A DNA stretch of 51,032 nt from RGUW01 sp040399325 (GTDB taxonomy: Bacteria; Cyanobacteriota; Cyanobacteriia; PCC-6307; Cyanobiaceae). Of the stretch, positions 34,653 through 42,924 are shown in pieces (the stretch's first letter is position 1; every line of letters starts with the position of its first letter). Location of the stretch: the NCBI GenBank assembly GCA_040399325.1, contig JBBASJ010000009.1:1-51032 (forward strand), read 5' to 3'. The notes beneath the pieces were generated by a model. It was given only the letters and a program-made list of their open reading frames with translations, did not search any database and had not been told where the DNA came from. Position numbers and translations under genes: made by a program.

Positions 34653-35086
34653 ACCAGCGCCTGCGCGATGAACTCGAGGAGCTGCTCCTGGTGGCAGCCG
34701 GAGCCATCCCGGGGGCACTGCTGCGATGGCAGCTGGAGGGCCTTGGCACAGCCTGGATCGGTGGACTCGAGGGCCTGGTGGAAGCCGATGTGGTGGCCAA
34801 CCTGCTCGGCAGCCTGCTGATCGGCCTGGTGCTGAGCCGGCCCCGGCCCGCCGCCCGGCTGCTGCTGTGGGGAGCCATCGGCTTCTGCGGATCGCTCACC
34901 ACCTTTTCGTCGTGGATGCTCCAGCTGGTGCTGGCCCTGGAGCGCGGCGCCCCCCTGGCGGCCCTGGGCATGGTGCTGCTGAGCCTGCTGGGGGGCCTGA
35001 CGCTGATGGCGGCCGGCCGGGCCGTTGGGCTCAGACTGGCGCGCCACACACGAGCAGCTGGTCGAGCCAGAGGCGCAACGCGCTGA
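34649..35086 (+). CDS. crcB: Fluoride channel CrcB/Fluc, subunit 2
   Basis: Protein of 145 residues, diverged paralogue of the preceding gene: AAGAIPGALLRWQLEGLG, VVANLLGSLLIGLVLSRP with the pore Asn, and GFCGSLTTFSSWMLQLVLAL with the Phe-box. The C terminus is a basic tail (RLARHTRAAGRARGATR). The paired small crcB genes fit Fluc heterodimers, in which each subunit has a fixed opposite orientation. It starts with GTG overlapping the first copy by GTGA and ends with a 56-base convergent overlap with arsR. Confidence 0.9.
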   Translation: MNQRLRDELEELLLVAAGAIPGALLRWQLEGLGTAWIGGLEGLVEADVVANLLGSLLIGLVLSRPRPAARLLLWGAIGFCGSLTTFSSWMLQLVLALERGAPLAALGMVLLSLLGGLTLMAAGRAVGLRLARHTRAAGRARGATR

Positions 35087-35378
35087 TCGCCTCGGTGCGC
35101 AGGCGGTAGTAGGTCCACCTGCCCTGCTGGCGAGCCTCCAGCAAACCGGCCTCCTTGAGCACCTTGAGGTGAAAGGAGAGCCTTGGCTGGGCCAGATCAA
35201 GCGCAGCGGTGAGCTCACAGACGCAGCGCTCACCGCCGGCCAGGGCTTCCACCACCTGCAACCGGATCGGATCAGCCAGCGCCTTGAGCAGGGCCCTGGC
35301 CTCGGCACTGGCCAGGCAGCAGCCACCGGTCACCGCCACCGGAGGTGCAACGGCTGTTAACCGCTCGATTACTTGCAT
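35031..35378 (-). CDS. arsR: ArsR-family metalloregulator
   Basis: Winged-helix repressor of 115 residues: ALLKALADPIRLQVVEALAG with the CVCELTAALDLAQPRLSFHL metal/recognition region (CVC pair, the arsenite-binding As(III) site of ArsR) and LLEARQQGRWTYYRLRTEAI. An extra Cys pair sits in TGGCCLAS at the N terminus. It should release DNA when arsenite or antimonite binds. ATG 35378 lies inside a palindrome (35376-35393), so autoregulation is very likely; a second ATG at 35414 would put the palindrome in coding sequence. It is divergent from the gapdh-arsJ pair. Confidence 0.93.
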   Translation of the reverse strand: MQVIERLTAVAPPVAVTGGCCLASAEARALLKALADPIRLQVVEALAGGERCVCELTAALDLAQPRLSFHLKVLKEAGLLEARQQGRWTYYRLRTEAISALRLWLDQLLVCGAPV

Positions 35379-35393
35379 CAAGACTTCTTGATG
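35376..35393. promoter_or_regulatory. ArsR operator palindrome
   Basis: CATCAA and TTGATG arms (6 bp, perfect) separated by GACTTC, which contains the ATCAA-N6-TTGAT form described for cyanobacterial ArsR sites. It sits between the divergent arsR and gapdh-arsJ genes and covers the arsR ATG, so one bound repressor could block both directions. Confidence 0.8.
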
Positions 35394-35421
35394 TGAAATA
35401 GGAGCGTACGCCATTTCTCCC

Positions 35422-36453
35422 TTGAAACTCGGCATCAACGGCTTCGGCCGCATCGGCCGCCTGGTGTTCAGGGCCCTGTGGGGCCGCCCCGGCATCGAGA
35501 TCGTGCATGTCAACGACTGCGGTGGCGATGCCAAGACCGCCGCCCACCTGCTGGCGTTTGACTCGGTGCATGGCCGCTGGGCCCAGGCCGTCCAGGCCAA
35601 CACCCGTGGCTTCTTTGTGGGCACCACCCCGATCTCCTATACGCAGGAGCGCGATCCGGTGGCCGTGCCCTGGCGCGAGGCGGGCGTCGACATGGTGCTG
35701 GAGTGCAGCGGCAAGATCAAAACCCCTGAGACGCTGACCCCCTACTTCGAACAGGTGGGGCTCAAGCGGGTGCTGGTGGCCTGCCCGGTCAAGGGGGCGG
35801 TGGCCGGGGCCGAGGCCCTCAACCTGGTGTTCGGCATCAACCACCTCGACTACAACCCCGAGGTGCACCGGCTGGTGACCGCCGCCAGCTGCACCACCAA
35901 CTGCCTGGCACCGGTGGTCAAGGTGGTGCACGAGAGCTTCGGCATCCGGCACGGCTCGATCACCACCCTGCACGATGTCACCAACACCCAGGTCGTCGTC
36001 GATGGCTTCAAGAGCGACCTGCGCCGCAGCCGCAGCTGCCTGCAGAGCCTGATTCCCACCACCACCGGCTCGGCCAAGGCGATCGGGCTGATCTTTCCCG
36101 AACTGCAGGGCCGGCTCAACGGTCATGCCGTGCGGGTGCCGCTGCTCAACGCCTCGCTCACCGATGCGGTGTTCGAACTGCAGAGCGCCGTCACCGTCGA
36201 GCAGGTGAACCGCGCCTTCGCCGAAGCCGCCAACGGCGCGCTGCGGGGCATTCTCGGCTACGAAGAACGGCCGCTGGTGTCGGTCGACTACGTCAACGAC
36301 GACCGCAGCGCCATCGTCGACGGTCTGTCGACGATGGTCACCGGCGGCACCCAGCTCAAGGTCTACGCCTGGTACGACAACGAGTGGGGGTACAGCTCGC
36401 GCATGGCCGACCTGGCCTGCCACATCGCCACGCTCGAGCGCGCCTGGTCATGA
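35422..36453 (+). CDS. ArsJ-associated glyceraldehyde-3-phosphate dehydrogenase
   Basis: Protein of 343 residues, NAD-binding GINGFGRIGRLVFRALWG, catalytic Cys in TAASCTTNCLAPVVKVVHES, and TTTGSAKAIGLIFPEL, ending WYDNEWGYSSRMADLA. The neighbour arsJ and the divergent arsR place it in the pathway in which GAPDH uses arsenate in place of phosphate to give 1-arseno-3-phosphoglycerate, which ArsJ exports. The start used is TTG 35422 (LKLGINGF), which gives the usual family N terminus; an AGGAG at 35400-35404 is ideally spaced (8 bases) from an ATT at 35413 instead. Its stop overlaps arsJ by ATGA. Confidence 0.92.
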   Translation: MKLGINGFGRIGRLVFRALWGRPGIEIVHVNDCGGDAKTAAHLLAFDSVHGRWAQAVQANTRGFFVGTTPISYTQERDPVAVPWREAGVDMVLECSGKIKTPETLTPYFEQVGLKRVLVACPVKGAVAGAEALNLVFGINHLDYNPEVHRLVTAASCTTNCLAPVVKVVHESFGIRHGSITTLHDVTNTQVVVDGFKSDLRRSRSCLQSLIPTTTGSAKAIGLIFPELQGRLNGHAVRVPLLNASLTDAVFELQSAVTVEQVNRAFAEAANGALRGILGYEERPLVSVDYVNDDRSAIVDGLSTMVTGGTQLKVYAWYDNEWGYSSRMADLACHIATLERAWS

Positions 36454-37673
36454 AGCTGACGGCCCTGCAGCAGTACGGCGTGGTGACGGCCAACTACTGG
36501 GCCTTCACTCTGACCGATGGCGCCCTGCGCATGCTGGTGGTCTTCCACTTCCACCAGCTGGGGTACACCACCCTGGAGATCGCCTTCCTGTTTCTGTTCT
36601 ACGAATTCTTCGGCGTTCTCACCAACCTCTACGGCGGCTGGCTGGGGGCCCGCTTCGGGCTGCGGCTCACCCTGTGGGCCGGCACCCTGCTGCAGATCGG
36701 GGCGCTGCTGATGCTGATCCCTGTGGCCGACAGCTGGCCCAAGGCCGCCTCGGTGGCCTACGTGATGGCCGCCCAGGCGATCAGCGGCATCGCCAAAGAC
36801 CTCAACAAGATGAGCGCCAAGAGCGCGATCAAGACCGTGGCGGGCGACGCCCAGTTGTTCAGCTGGGTGGCGATTCTCACCGGCTCCAAGAATGCCCTCA
36901 AGGGCGTGGGTTTCTTTCTGGGCGGCGTGCTGCTCACCACCCTGGGCTTCAACGCCGCCGTGGGTGCCATGGCCGCTGGCCTGGCCCTGGCCTTTGCCGG
37001 CACCCTGGTGCTGCCCGCTGAGATCGGCCGCATGAAGGAGAAACCGGCCTTCAAGGCCCTGTTCTCCAAATCGGAAGGCATCAACGTGCTGTCGCTGGCC
37101 CGGTTCTTTCTGTTCGGCGCCCGCGACATCTGGTTTGTGGTGGCACTGCCGGTGTTTCTTGAATCGGCCCTGGGCTGGAAGTTCTGGGAGGTGGGCGGCT
37201 TCATGGGCCTGTGGGTGATCGGCTACGGCCTCGTGCAGGGGGCCGCCCCGACCCTGCGGCGGGCCTGGGGCCAGAGCGCCCCGCCAGGGGCCAGCGCCGT
37301 GCAGTTCTGGAGCGCTCTGCTGACCGCGATCCCGGCCCTGCTGGCGATCGCGCTGATCCGCGAGGCCGCCCATCCAGGGGTGGTGGTGGTGGTCGGTCTG
37401 GCGGCCTTCGGCGTGGTGTTTGCGATGAATTCATCGATCCACAGCTACATGGTGCTGGCCTACAGCGAGCACGAAGCCGTCAGCCTCAACGTGGGCTTCT
37501 ACTACATGGCCAACGCGGCCGGGCGCCTGCTGGGCACCCTGCTGTCAGGGGCTGTGTTTCTGTGGGGCGGGCTGGTGGCCTGTCTGTGGATCTCGACCGT
37601 GCTGGTGGCCCTGGCCTGGCTGGCCGGCACCCGCCTGCCGGCCGTGCCCAGGCAGCCTGTGCAGTCGGCATGA
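36450..37673 (+). CDS. arsJ: Organoarsenical efflux permease ArsJ (MFS)
   Basis: MFS carrier of 407 residues with about twelve helices. It starts MKLTALQQYGVVTANYWAFT and continues MLVVFHFHQLGYTTLEIAFL, FGVLTNLYGGWLGARFGLRL and ISGIAKDLNKMSAKSAIKTV, all ArsJ hallmarks. It exports 1-arseno-3-phosphoglycerate made by the preceding GAPDH, removing arsenate that enters as a phosphate mimic. It is coupled to that gene by a 4-base overlap; its stop codon abuts the terminator of the convergent pstS. The order arsR-gapdh-arsJ-pstS links phosphate uptake with arsenate disposal. Confidence 0.95.
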   Translation: MKLTALQQYGVVTANYWAFTLTDGALRMLVVFHFHQLGYTTLEIAFLFLFYEFFGVLTNLYGGWLGARFGLRLTLWAGTLLQIGALLMLIPVADSWPKAASVAYVMAAQAISGIAKDLNKMSAKSAIKTVAGDAQLFSWVAILTGSKNALKGVGFFLGGVLLTTLGFNAAVGAMAAGLALAFAGTLVLPAEIGRMKEKPAFKALFSKSEGINVLSLARFFLFGARDIWFVVALPVFLESALGWKFWEVGGFMGLWVIGYGLVQGAAPTLRRAWGQSAPPGASAVQFWSALLTAIPALLAIALIREAAHPGVVVVVGLAAFGVVFAMNSSIHSYMVLAYSEHEAVSLNVGFYYMANAAGRLLGTLLSGAVFLWGGLVACLWISTVLVALAWLAGTRLPAVPRQPVQSA

Positions 37674-37697
37674 AAAAAGGGGCCCCTCCGGGCCCCT
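37673..37697 (-). terminator. Rho-independent terminator for pstS, probably used by arsJ as well
   Basis: Perfect 8-bp stem AGGGGCCC (37678-37685) with GGGCCCCT (37690-37697), loop CTCC. On the minus strand it is followed by six or more T. It starts at the last base of the arsJ stop and ends 24 bases after the pstS stop. The GC-rich hairpin may also slow plus-strand transcription from arsJ. Confidence 0.88.
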
Positions 37698-37720
37698 GCA
37701 CAATGTGAACGACGCGCTGA

Positions 37721-38704
37721 TCAGCGGCCGATCTGGGCGACGGCCTTCTTGGAGGCAGCCAGGATGTTGCCCTTGAGGGGCACATAGTCGAGGCTGGAGG
37801 CCTGGTTCTGGGCCCGGGGGCTCAGCAGGAACAGCATGGCCTCGCGGATCGCGGGAGCCTTGTCGCCGTTGCCGGTCTTGTAGGCCAGGATCCAGGTCAG
37901 GGTCGAGATCGGGTAGCTGGCTGCACCGTCGGGATTCGGCTCCTCGCCGGCCAGGTTGGCGTCGAGGGTGATGTTGTTGAGGGCCGCAGCACCGGCTTCC
38001 TCAGTGGGCATCACGAACTTGCCGGCCTTGTTCTGCAGGGCGGCAGCCTTGATGGCGCCCTTGACGTAGGCCTGGTTCAGGTAACCGATGGCACCGGGGG
38101 TGTTCTGAATGACACCGGCGACGCCTTCGTTGCCCTTGCCGCCCACGCCCACAGGCCACTTGACGCTCTTGCCCTCGCCGACCTTGCTCTTCCATTCGGA
38201 GGAGAAGGCCGAGAGGCTGTTGGTGAAGGCGAAGGTGGTGCCCGAACCGTCAGAGCGGTGCGCCACGGTGATCGGGCCTTTGCCGCACTTGAGCTGATCC
38301 CAGGTCTTGATGTTGCCCAGGAACACGTCGACGGCCTGCTTCTGGGTCAGCTTGAGGCTCTTGCAGTCGGCCTTGTTGAAGGCGATGGCGATGGTGCCAC
38401 CCACGGCGGGGAACTGGATCACGCCGCGCTTGACCTTGGCGGCTTCCGAGGCCTTGATCGGCTCGTCGGTGGCGCCGAAATCGACGGTACCGGCCACGTA
38501 CTGACGCACGCCGGAGCCAGAACCGACCGACTGGTAGTTGACCCGCACTTTGTTGGCCACACCAGCAAAGGCACGCTGGTAGAAGGCAGCGGGGAACGTG
38601 GCACCGGCACCGTTGATGGTGGCCTGGGCCAGCACCGGCAGGGCGATACCGGCTGCAGCCGCACTGATGGCGGCAGTCGTGAAGGCCTTCTTAGCGAAGG
38701 TCAT
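37721..38704 (-). CDS. pstS: Phosphate ABC transporter substrate-binding protein PstS
   Basis: Periplasmic high-affinity phosphate-binding protein, 327 residues. A Sec signal peptide (FTTAAISAAAAGIALPVLAQ) is followed by the mature start ATINGAGATFPAAFYQRAF. Phosphate-site motifs: VGSGSGVRQYVAGTVDFGAT, the RSDGSGTTFAFTNSLS loop, and VIQNTPGAIGYLNQAYVKG. It is well conserved over the full length. The gene has its own terminator and is preceded by a Pho box. No pstCAB follows on this strand, so this is a stand-alone pstS, as is common in picocyanobacteria. It lies between arsJ and the porin gene. Confidence 0.97.
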   Translation of the reverse strand: MTFAKKAFTTAAISAAAAGIALPVLAQATINGAGATFPAAFYQRAFAGVANKVRVNYQSVGSGSGVRQYVAGTVDFGATDEPIKASEAAKVKRGVIQFPAVGGTIAIAFNKADCKSLKLTQKQAVDVFLGNIKTWDQLKCGKGPITVAHRSDGSGTTFAFTNSLSAFSSEWKSKVGEGKSVKWPVGVGGKGNEGVAGVIQNTPGAIGYLNQAYVKGAIKAAALQNKAGKFVMPTEEAGAAALNNITLDANLAGEEPNPDGAASYPISTLTWILAYKTGNGDKAPAIREAMLFLLSPRAQNQASSLDYVPLKGNILAASKKAVAQIGR

Positions 38705-38757
38705 GGAAAGGGCCTTTTAGGGGGCACATCTTGAATAGCAAAGCTGCAAATTGCAGG

Positions 38758-38787
38758 TCTTTATGGATTGGTTAAGACCAGCTCAAG
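38758..38787 (-). promoter_or_regulatory. Pho box upstream of pstS
   Basis: On the minus strand, three 8-base units spaced by 3: CTTGAGCT, CTTAACCA, CATAAAGA (38787 down to 38758). The middle unit fits the cyanobacterial SphR consensus (C/T)TTAA(C/A)(C/T)(T/A) exactly; the outer two are weaker. The box lies 54-83 bases upstream of the pstS ATG, a usual activator position. The phoB/phoR pair sits nearby at 31439-33456. Confidence 0.75.
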
Positions 38788-38848
38788 ATCTGCGGGCCGG
38801 TTCGGGAAACCGCCTCAGCAAAGCACGATTGCAGGCGCAACCAACAAC

Positions 38849-38874
38849 AAAAAAGCCCCTCGATGACGAGGGGC
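38849..38874 (-). terminator. Rho-independent terminator of the porin gene
   Basis: Perfect 8-bp stem GCCCCTCG (38855-38862) with CGAGGGGC (38867-38874) and an ATGA loop; the minus strand continues into at least six T after the hairpin. It lies about 94 bases past the porin stop and upstream of the pstS promoter, insulating the two genes. Confidence 0.87.
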
Positions 38875-38967
38875 CCGATCTGTGTGAGTGGATGCCGCAA
38901 GCGGCTGTGAGAAGTGATCAACCGGTGTTGGTCAGATGATCAACATCAGATCACTGCTGGGCAGCGA

Positions 38968-40671
38968 TCAGAAGCGGAACTGGGTCTGAACCAGGAAGCC
39001 GGTGTTGTTCAGCACGGTGCTGCTGGCAGCACGGCTGGTCTGACCAAGGGGGTTGGAGAGATAGAAGATCGCGGGCGTGATCGTGATGTTGTTCGACACG
39101 CGGAAGCGATAGAACCACTCAAACGCGTAGTTGCTGTCGTTGGGAGTGCCATTGCGCAGGGCCGTGGCCATTGCACCCTGACCGAGAGCGAAACCGGCGG
39201 CATTGCCCTTGGCAAACGCGTCATCCCACTGGAACATGGCTGACCAGGACTGGGCAGCCGACACGTTGTTGGTGCTCGACTGGTTCGGGGTCACAGCCAC
39301 CGACTGGGAGAAGCCGGTGTAGCCCCAGCCAAGGCTGATCGAGGGGATCCAGCCGGTCTGCTTGGGCTGCCAGAAGGCGCCCAGACCCAGCGAGTTGGTC
39401 GAGGCGTTGTTGCCGGCTGCGGCGAGGTTGCAGGCGATGCTGCCGGCGCCCATGGCGGTGCCGTCACGCAGGTTGGTGCCGCAGGTGCCGTAGCGGTACA
39501 GAGCCGCCACACCCCAGTTGGTGCCGCGACCACCGATCTGGACGGTCACGTTGCTGCCGCTGTAGGCATTGAACAAACCGCCACCGGTCGAGGCCGACTC
39601 AACAGCGCTCTGGGGCGAAGGGTTGCCGTTCTGGCCGTTCTGGGCCACGTAGTTGGCCGAGGCCACCAGGTAGGGCTGGCCTTTCTTGACCTTCTGCTTC
39701 CACTCGAGACCGAAGCCGGTGCCGGTGGCCTTGTTGTAGGCACCGGGGGCGCCGGCCAGGGTGAAGAAGTCGAGAATGTCGGCGTTGTAGGCCTGCGGAC
39801 GGAACGTGATCATCTCGGTGTTCCGCACCCGAGGACCGATGATCGCGGTCAGCTCACTGCCGATCGGGAAGCGGTAGTACAGACGGTCGATGAAGACGTT
39901 CTGCTGGGCGTTGTTGGTGCCGTCGCTGGAGGACTTGTCCAGACGGCTCATGCCCACCGGGCTACCGGCGAACGAGCTGCCACCGAAGTTTCCGCTGCGC
40001 AGGCGGGTGTACAGCAGGTCCTTGCCGGTGAAGCTGGTGTTCAGGTTCAGGCGCAGGTCGTAGTTGAAGCTGACGGCGTTGCGGGCCGGGGTGGTAGTCC
40101 CGGGCAGGGTGTTGTTGGCGGTCAGGCCGTCATAGGAGACGCCGCCGAGCACCATGGTGGCTTCACCCTGGAGCTTGGTGGTGGTGCTGAACTGCATCGC
40201 CTCCAGCTTGCCGACCTTCTTCTCGAGGCCGTCGACGCGGCCGCGCAGCACGGTCAGCTCCTGCTGGAACTCGTCCATCAGGCGCTTGAGTTCGTCGGTC
40301 TGCTCGGTCACGCGATCGAGGCAGGCATTCAGCAGGGCCGCCGCTTCAAAGCGGGTCATGGCCTGGCCGCCCTTGTAGGTGCCGTTGGGGTAACCGGCCA
40401 CGCAGCCGTACTTGTCGACCAGGTTGCTCAGGGCCTGATAGGCCCAGTCGGTCGGACGCACGTCGGAGAACTGGTTGACGCTGGTCACCTGGTTCTTCGA
40501 TTCCCAGGCGCGGAAGCGATCCACGTCCTGCTGGTTCATGTACGCGTTGACGGCCGACATGCCGTTCAGCGAGGTGATCTCCTGGGCCTGTGCTGATGCC
40601 GTTGCGACGATCGGTGTCAGAGCCATGGCCCCCAGCCAGCTGCGACGAAGGGCACCAATCAATAACGTCAT
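38968..40671 (-). CDS. Outer-membrane porin with SLH domain (Som/OprB-like)
   Basis: Protein of 567 residues. A signal peptide (RSWLGAMALTPIVATASAQA) is followed by an SLH domain (NQFSDVRPTDWAYQALSNLV, with AGYPNGTYKGGQAMTRFEAA) that anchors to the cell-wall polymer. A coiled coil follows (LMDEFQQELTVLRGRVDGLE with KKVGKLEA), then a long OprB-type beta-barrel ending in the outer-membrane signature QTQFRF. This is the standard cyanobacterial porin layout. Position next to pstS suggests induction or use in phosphate acquisition, but no Pho box was seen directly upstream of its start, so that link is inference. Start ATG 40671; a terminator follows at 38849-38874. Confidence 0.94.
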   Translation of the reverse strand: MTLLIGALRRSWLGAMALTPIVATASAQAQEITSLNGMSAVNAYMNQQDVDRFRAWESKNQVTSVNQFSDVRPTDWAYQALSNLVDKYGCVAGYPNGTYKGGQAMTRFEAAALLNACLDRVTEQTDELKRLMDEFQQELTVLRGRVDGLEKKVGKLEAMQFSTTTKLQGEATMVLGGVSYDGLTANNTLPGTTTPARNAVSFNYDLRLNLNTSFTGKDLLYTRLRSGNFGGSSFAGSPVGMSRLDKSSSDGTNNAQQNVFIDRLYYRFPIGSELTAIIGPRVRNTEMITFRPQAYNADILDFFTLAGAPGAYNKATGTGFGLEWKQKVKKGQPYLVASANYVAQNGQNGNPSPQSAVESASTGGGLFNAYSGSNVTVQIGGRGTNWGVAALYRYGTCGTNLRDGTAMGAGSIACNLAAAGNNASTNSLGLGAFWQPKQTGWIPSISLGWGYTGFSQSVAVTPNQSSTNNVSAAQSWSAMFQWDDAFAKGNAAGFALGQGAMATALRNGTPNDSNYAFEWFYRFRVSNNITITPAIFYLSNPLGQTSRAASSTVLNNTGFLVQTQFRF

Positions 40672-40794
40672 CAGTCCAGGTCCCCGTTGAATGGCATGGG
40701 TCAGGCCATGCAGCAATCGTGCGGCTCAATTGTGCGGCAACTCTCCAGTACGGCTTCTTTGCTGAAGGGTTTGTAAGCAATTCCTGATGGTCCG

Positions 40795-42924
40795 GTGGGA
40801 TTGCAGAGTGGGAGTGACGGCGTCAGCCCTGTGCAGCGCACCAGGTCCTTCGACAACGCTGAGCTCAATCGCCTGGCACCCCAGCTGGTTGGCCAGGCCC
40901 GCCGCGGGGTGGTGGGCAGCAGTCGCTATGCCCGTGCCCTGCGGGACAACGTGCGTGAGGCTTCTCTTGATCCAGCGCGCCGGCCGGTGCTGATCACCGG
41001 CGAGCCCGGTCTGGAAAAGGACAATCTGGCGGCGCTGATCCACTTCGGATCCTCCGATCGCACCCAGCTCATGGTCCGTTTTGACGGGGCCCTGCTACGG
41101 GCCGACGGCCACGAGCTGTTCGCTGACGCCCACGATGGTGGTCGGCCCTTGCTCGAGCTGCTCGAGGCCGGCGCTCTGCTGATCGACAAGCTCGATCAGG
41201 TGCCGCCTGCGCTGCAGGCCCGGTTGCTGGAGTTGGCCCGCAGCGGGTCCTGGGGGTCGTCGGCAGCCGACGGGGAGGAGCATCACTTTGCGGGGCGTCT
41301 GTTCTTCACCGCCGAAACCGCGTTGCCGGCCTTCGATCGCTGCTGCACCCTGATCCGGGTGCCGCCGCTGCGGGTGCGTCGTCAGGATCTGGGTGAGTGG
41401 CTGCGCTACGGCGTGCGGCAGCGCAGCCGCAAGCTCGGCTGGCCCCATCCACCCCAGGTGTGTGAGGGGGTGATCAAGCGGTTGCAGGGGCATGACTTCC
41501 CCAACAACATCCGCGAACTCGAGACCCTCATCTACAGGGCCCTGCAGCAGGTTCGGCGCCAGGAGAGCCAGTGGCCGGCCCTCCTGCCCGAAGATGTGTT
41601 CTGGACCCCACCACGGCAGCAGCGGGCTCGCTTCGACCTTTGGCGTTGGAAGCCTCAGCTCCGGGAGTGGATGCGTGCCCCATGGCTCTGGAACGCGCTG
41701 TTGTTCGGTCTGGTCAGCTGGGTGTTTGTGCTGGTCAATCTCTGGCTGTGGCTGGGCCCCCAGGACCGGGCCCACAATGGCGCCCTCAACCTCTTCTGGG
41801 CCTGGTGGTGGCCCTTGATCCTGCTGGGATTCCCTGTGGTGGGGCGGTTGTGGTGCGCCATTTGCCCGTTCATGGTCTGGGGCGAGATCAGTCAACGGAT
41901 CGCCCGATCGCTGGGTTGGCAGCCGGCTCGCTGGCCCCGGGGCAGCAGTGACGGCTGGGCCTCCCCACTGCTGGCAGCGGGCTTTGCGGCAATCCTGCTG
42001 TGGGAGGAGGTCTGGAACCTGCAGAACACCGCCTGGCTCAGCAGTTGTCTGCTGCTGCTGATCACCGCTGGCGCCGTGATCGGCTCGCTGCGCTTTGAGA
42101 AGCGCTTCTGGTGCCGTTACCTGTGCCCGGTGGGCGGCATGAATGGGTTGTTTGCCAAGCTCTCGATCCTGGAGCTCAGGGCCCAGGTGGGCACCTGCAG
42201 CGGCAGTTGCAGCACCTACGCCTGCTTCAAGGGCGGCCCCGCCGATGGAGAAGGGCTGGCTACCGCCGGTTGCCCATTGGGCACCCATCCGGCCCATCTG
42301 GCCGACAACCGCAACTGCGTGCTGTGCCTCACCTGCGCCCAGGCCTGTGCGCATCGCTCGGTGCAGCTGAGCCTGCGCCCCCCTGCCGCCGACATTCAGT
42401 GCGACATGGAGGTGCCGCCCGGGGAGCCGGCCCTGCTGCTGGTGCTGGCGGGAGATGTGTGCCTGCATCACTGGCAGCGGTTGTTGGGGTGGTGGCCCCT
42501 GGCCCCCGAATCGATGGTCGACGGTCCGTTGCTGCCCCGCCTGGCTGTGGCGGGGGTCGCCCTGGCCCTGCCATCGGCCCTCTTTTTGGGGGCGCGGCTG
42601 GTGGTTTCAGCCTCGCGTCTGCGCCGCATCCTGTATGGCTTGTTGCCGTTGATCTGGGCTCTGCTGCTAGCGCGCCATCTGCCGCTGGGCATGGGCGAGG
42701 CCGGCGCCTTGCTGCCGGTGAGCCTGGGCGAGCCGACCTTGCCGGCCTGGCGGGCCGATCCGCATGTGATCGGCTTCTGCCAGAGCGCCGCCGTCGCCCT
42801 GGGCTGGGTGGGGGCGGTGGTGCTGCTGCGCCGCCTATCGGCCAACAGCCGTCTGGCCTGGATCAGTGCTTCGCTGTTGGCCCTGGGGCTGGCCCTGGGC
42901 GGTCGTTGGTTGGTTGCCCTGTGA
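40795..42924 (+). CDS. Fusion of a degenerate NtrC-like AAA domain with a membrane polyferredoxin
   Basis: Protein of 709 residues starting with GTG. Residues about 45-235 resemble the sigma-54-activator AAA module: VLITGEPGLEKDNLAALIHF (Walker A with E for the usual T/G), GALLIDKLDQVPPALQARLL (Walker B with Lys for Glu), and HDFPNNIRELETLIYRALQQ. The GAFTGA loop that touches sigma-54 is absent. From about residue 300 comes a NapH/NosR-like membrane part: CAICPFMVWGE (about 354), CRYLCPVGGMNG (about 440), CSGSCSTYACFKGG, and CVLCLTCAQACAHRS (about 506) for 4Fe-4S clusters, then four more helices. No DNA-binding domain is present. A redox-linked ATPase is suggested; the function is unknown. 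Confidence 0.85.
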   Translation: MGLQSGSDGVSPVQRTRSFDNAELNRLAPQLVGQARRGVVGSSRYARALRDNVREASLDPARRPVLITGEPGLEKDNLAALIHFGSSDRTQLMVRFDGALLRADGHELFADAHDGGRPLLELLEAGALLIDKLDQVPPALQARLLELARSGSWGSSAADGEEHHFAGRLFFTAETALPAFDRCCTLIRVPPLRVRRQDLGEWLRYGVRQRSRKLGWPHPPQVCEGVIKRLQGHDFPNNIRELETLIYRALQQVRRQESQWPALLPEDVFWTPPRQQRARFDLWRWKPQLREWMRAPWLWNALLFGLVSWVFVLVNLWLWLGPQDRAHNGALNLFWAWWWPLILLGFPVVGRLWCAICPFMVWGEISQRIARSLGWQPARWPRGSSDGWASPLLAAGFAAILLWEEVWNLQNTAWLSSCLLLLITAGAVIGSLRFEKRFWCRYLCPVGGMNGLFAKLSILELRAQVGTCSGSCSTYACFKGGPADGEGLATAGCPLGTHPAHLADNRNCVLCLTCAQACAHRSVQLSLRPPAADIQCDMEVPPGEPALLLVLAGDVCLHHWQRLLGWWPLAPESMVDGPLLPRLAVAGVALALPSALFLGARLVVSASRLRRILYGLLPLIWALLLARHLPLGMGEAGALLPVSLGEPTLPAWRADPHVIGFCQSAAVALGWVGAVVLLRRLSANSRLAWISASLLALGLALGGRWLVAL

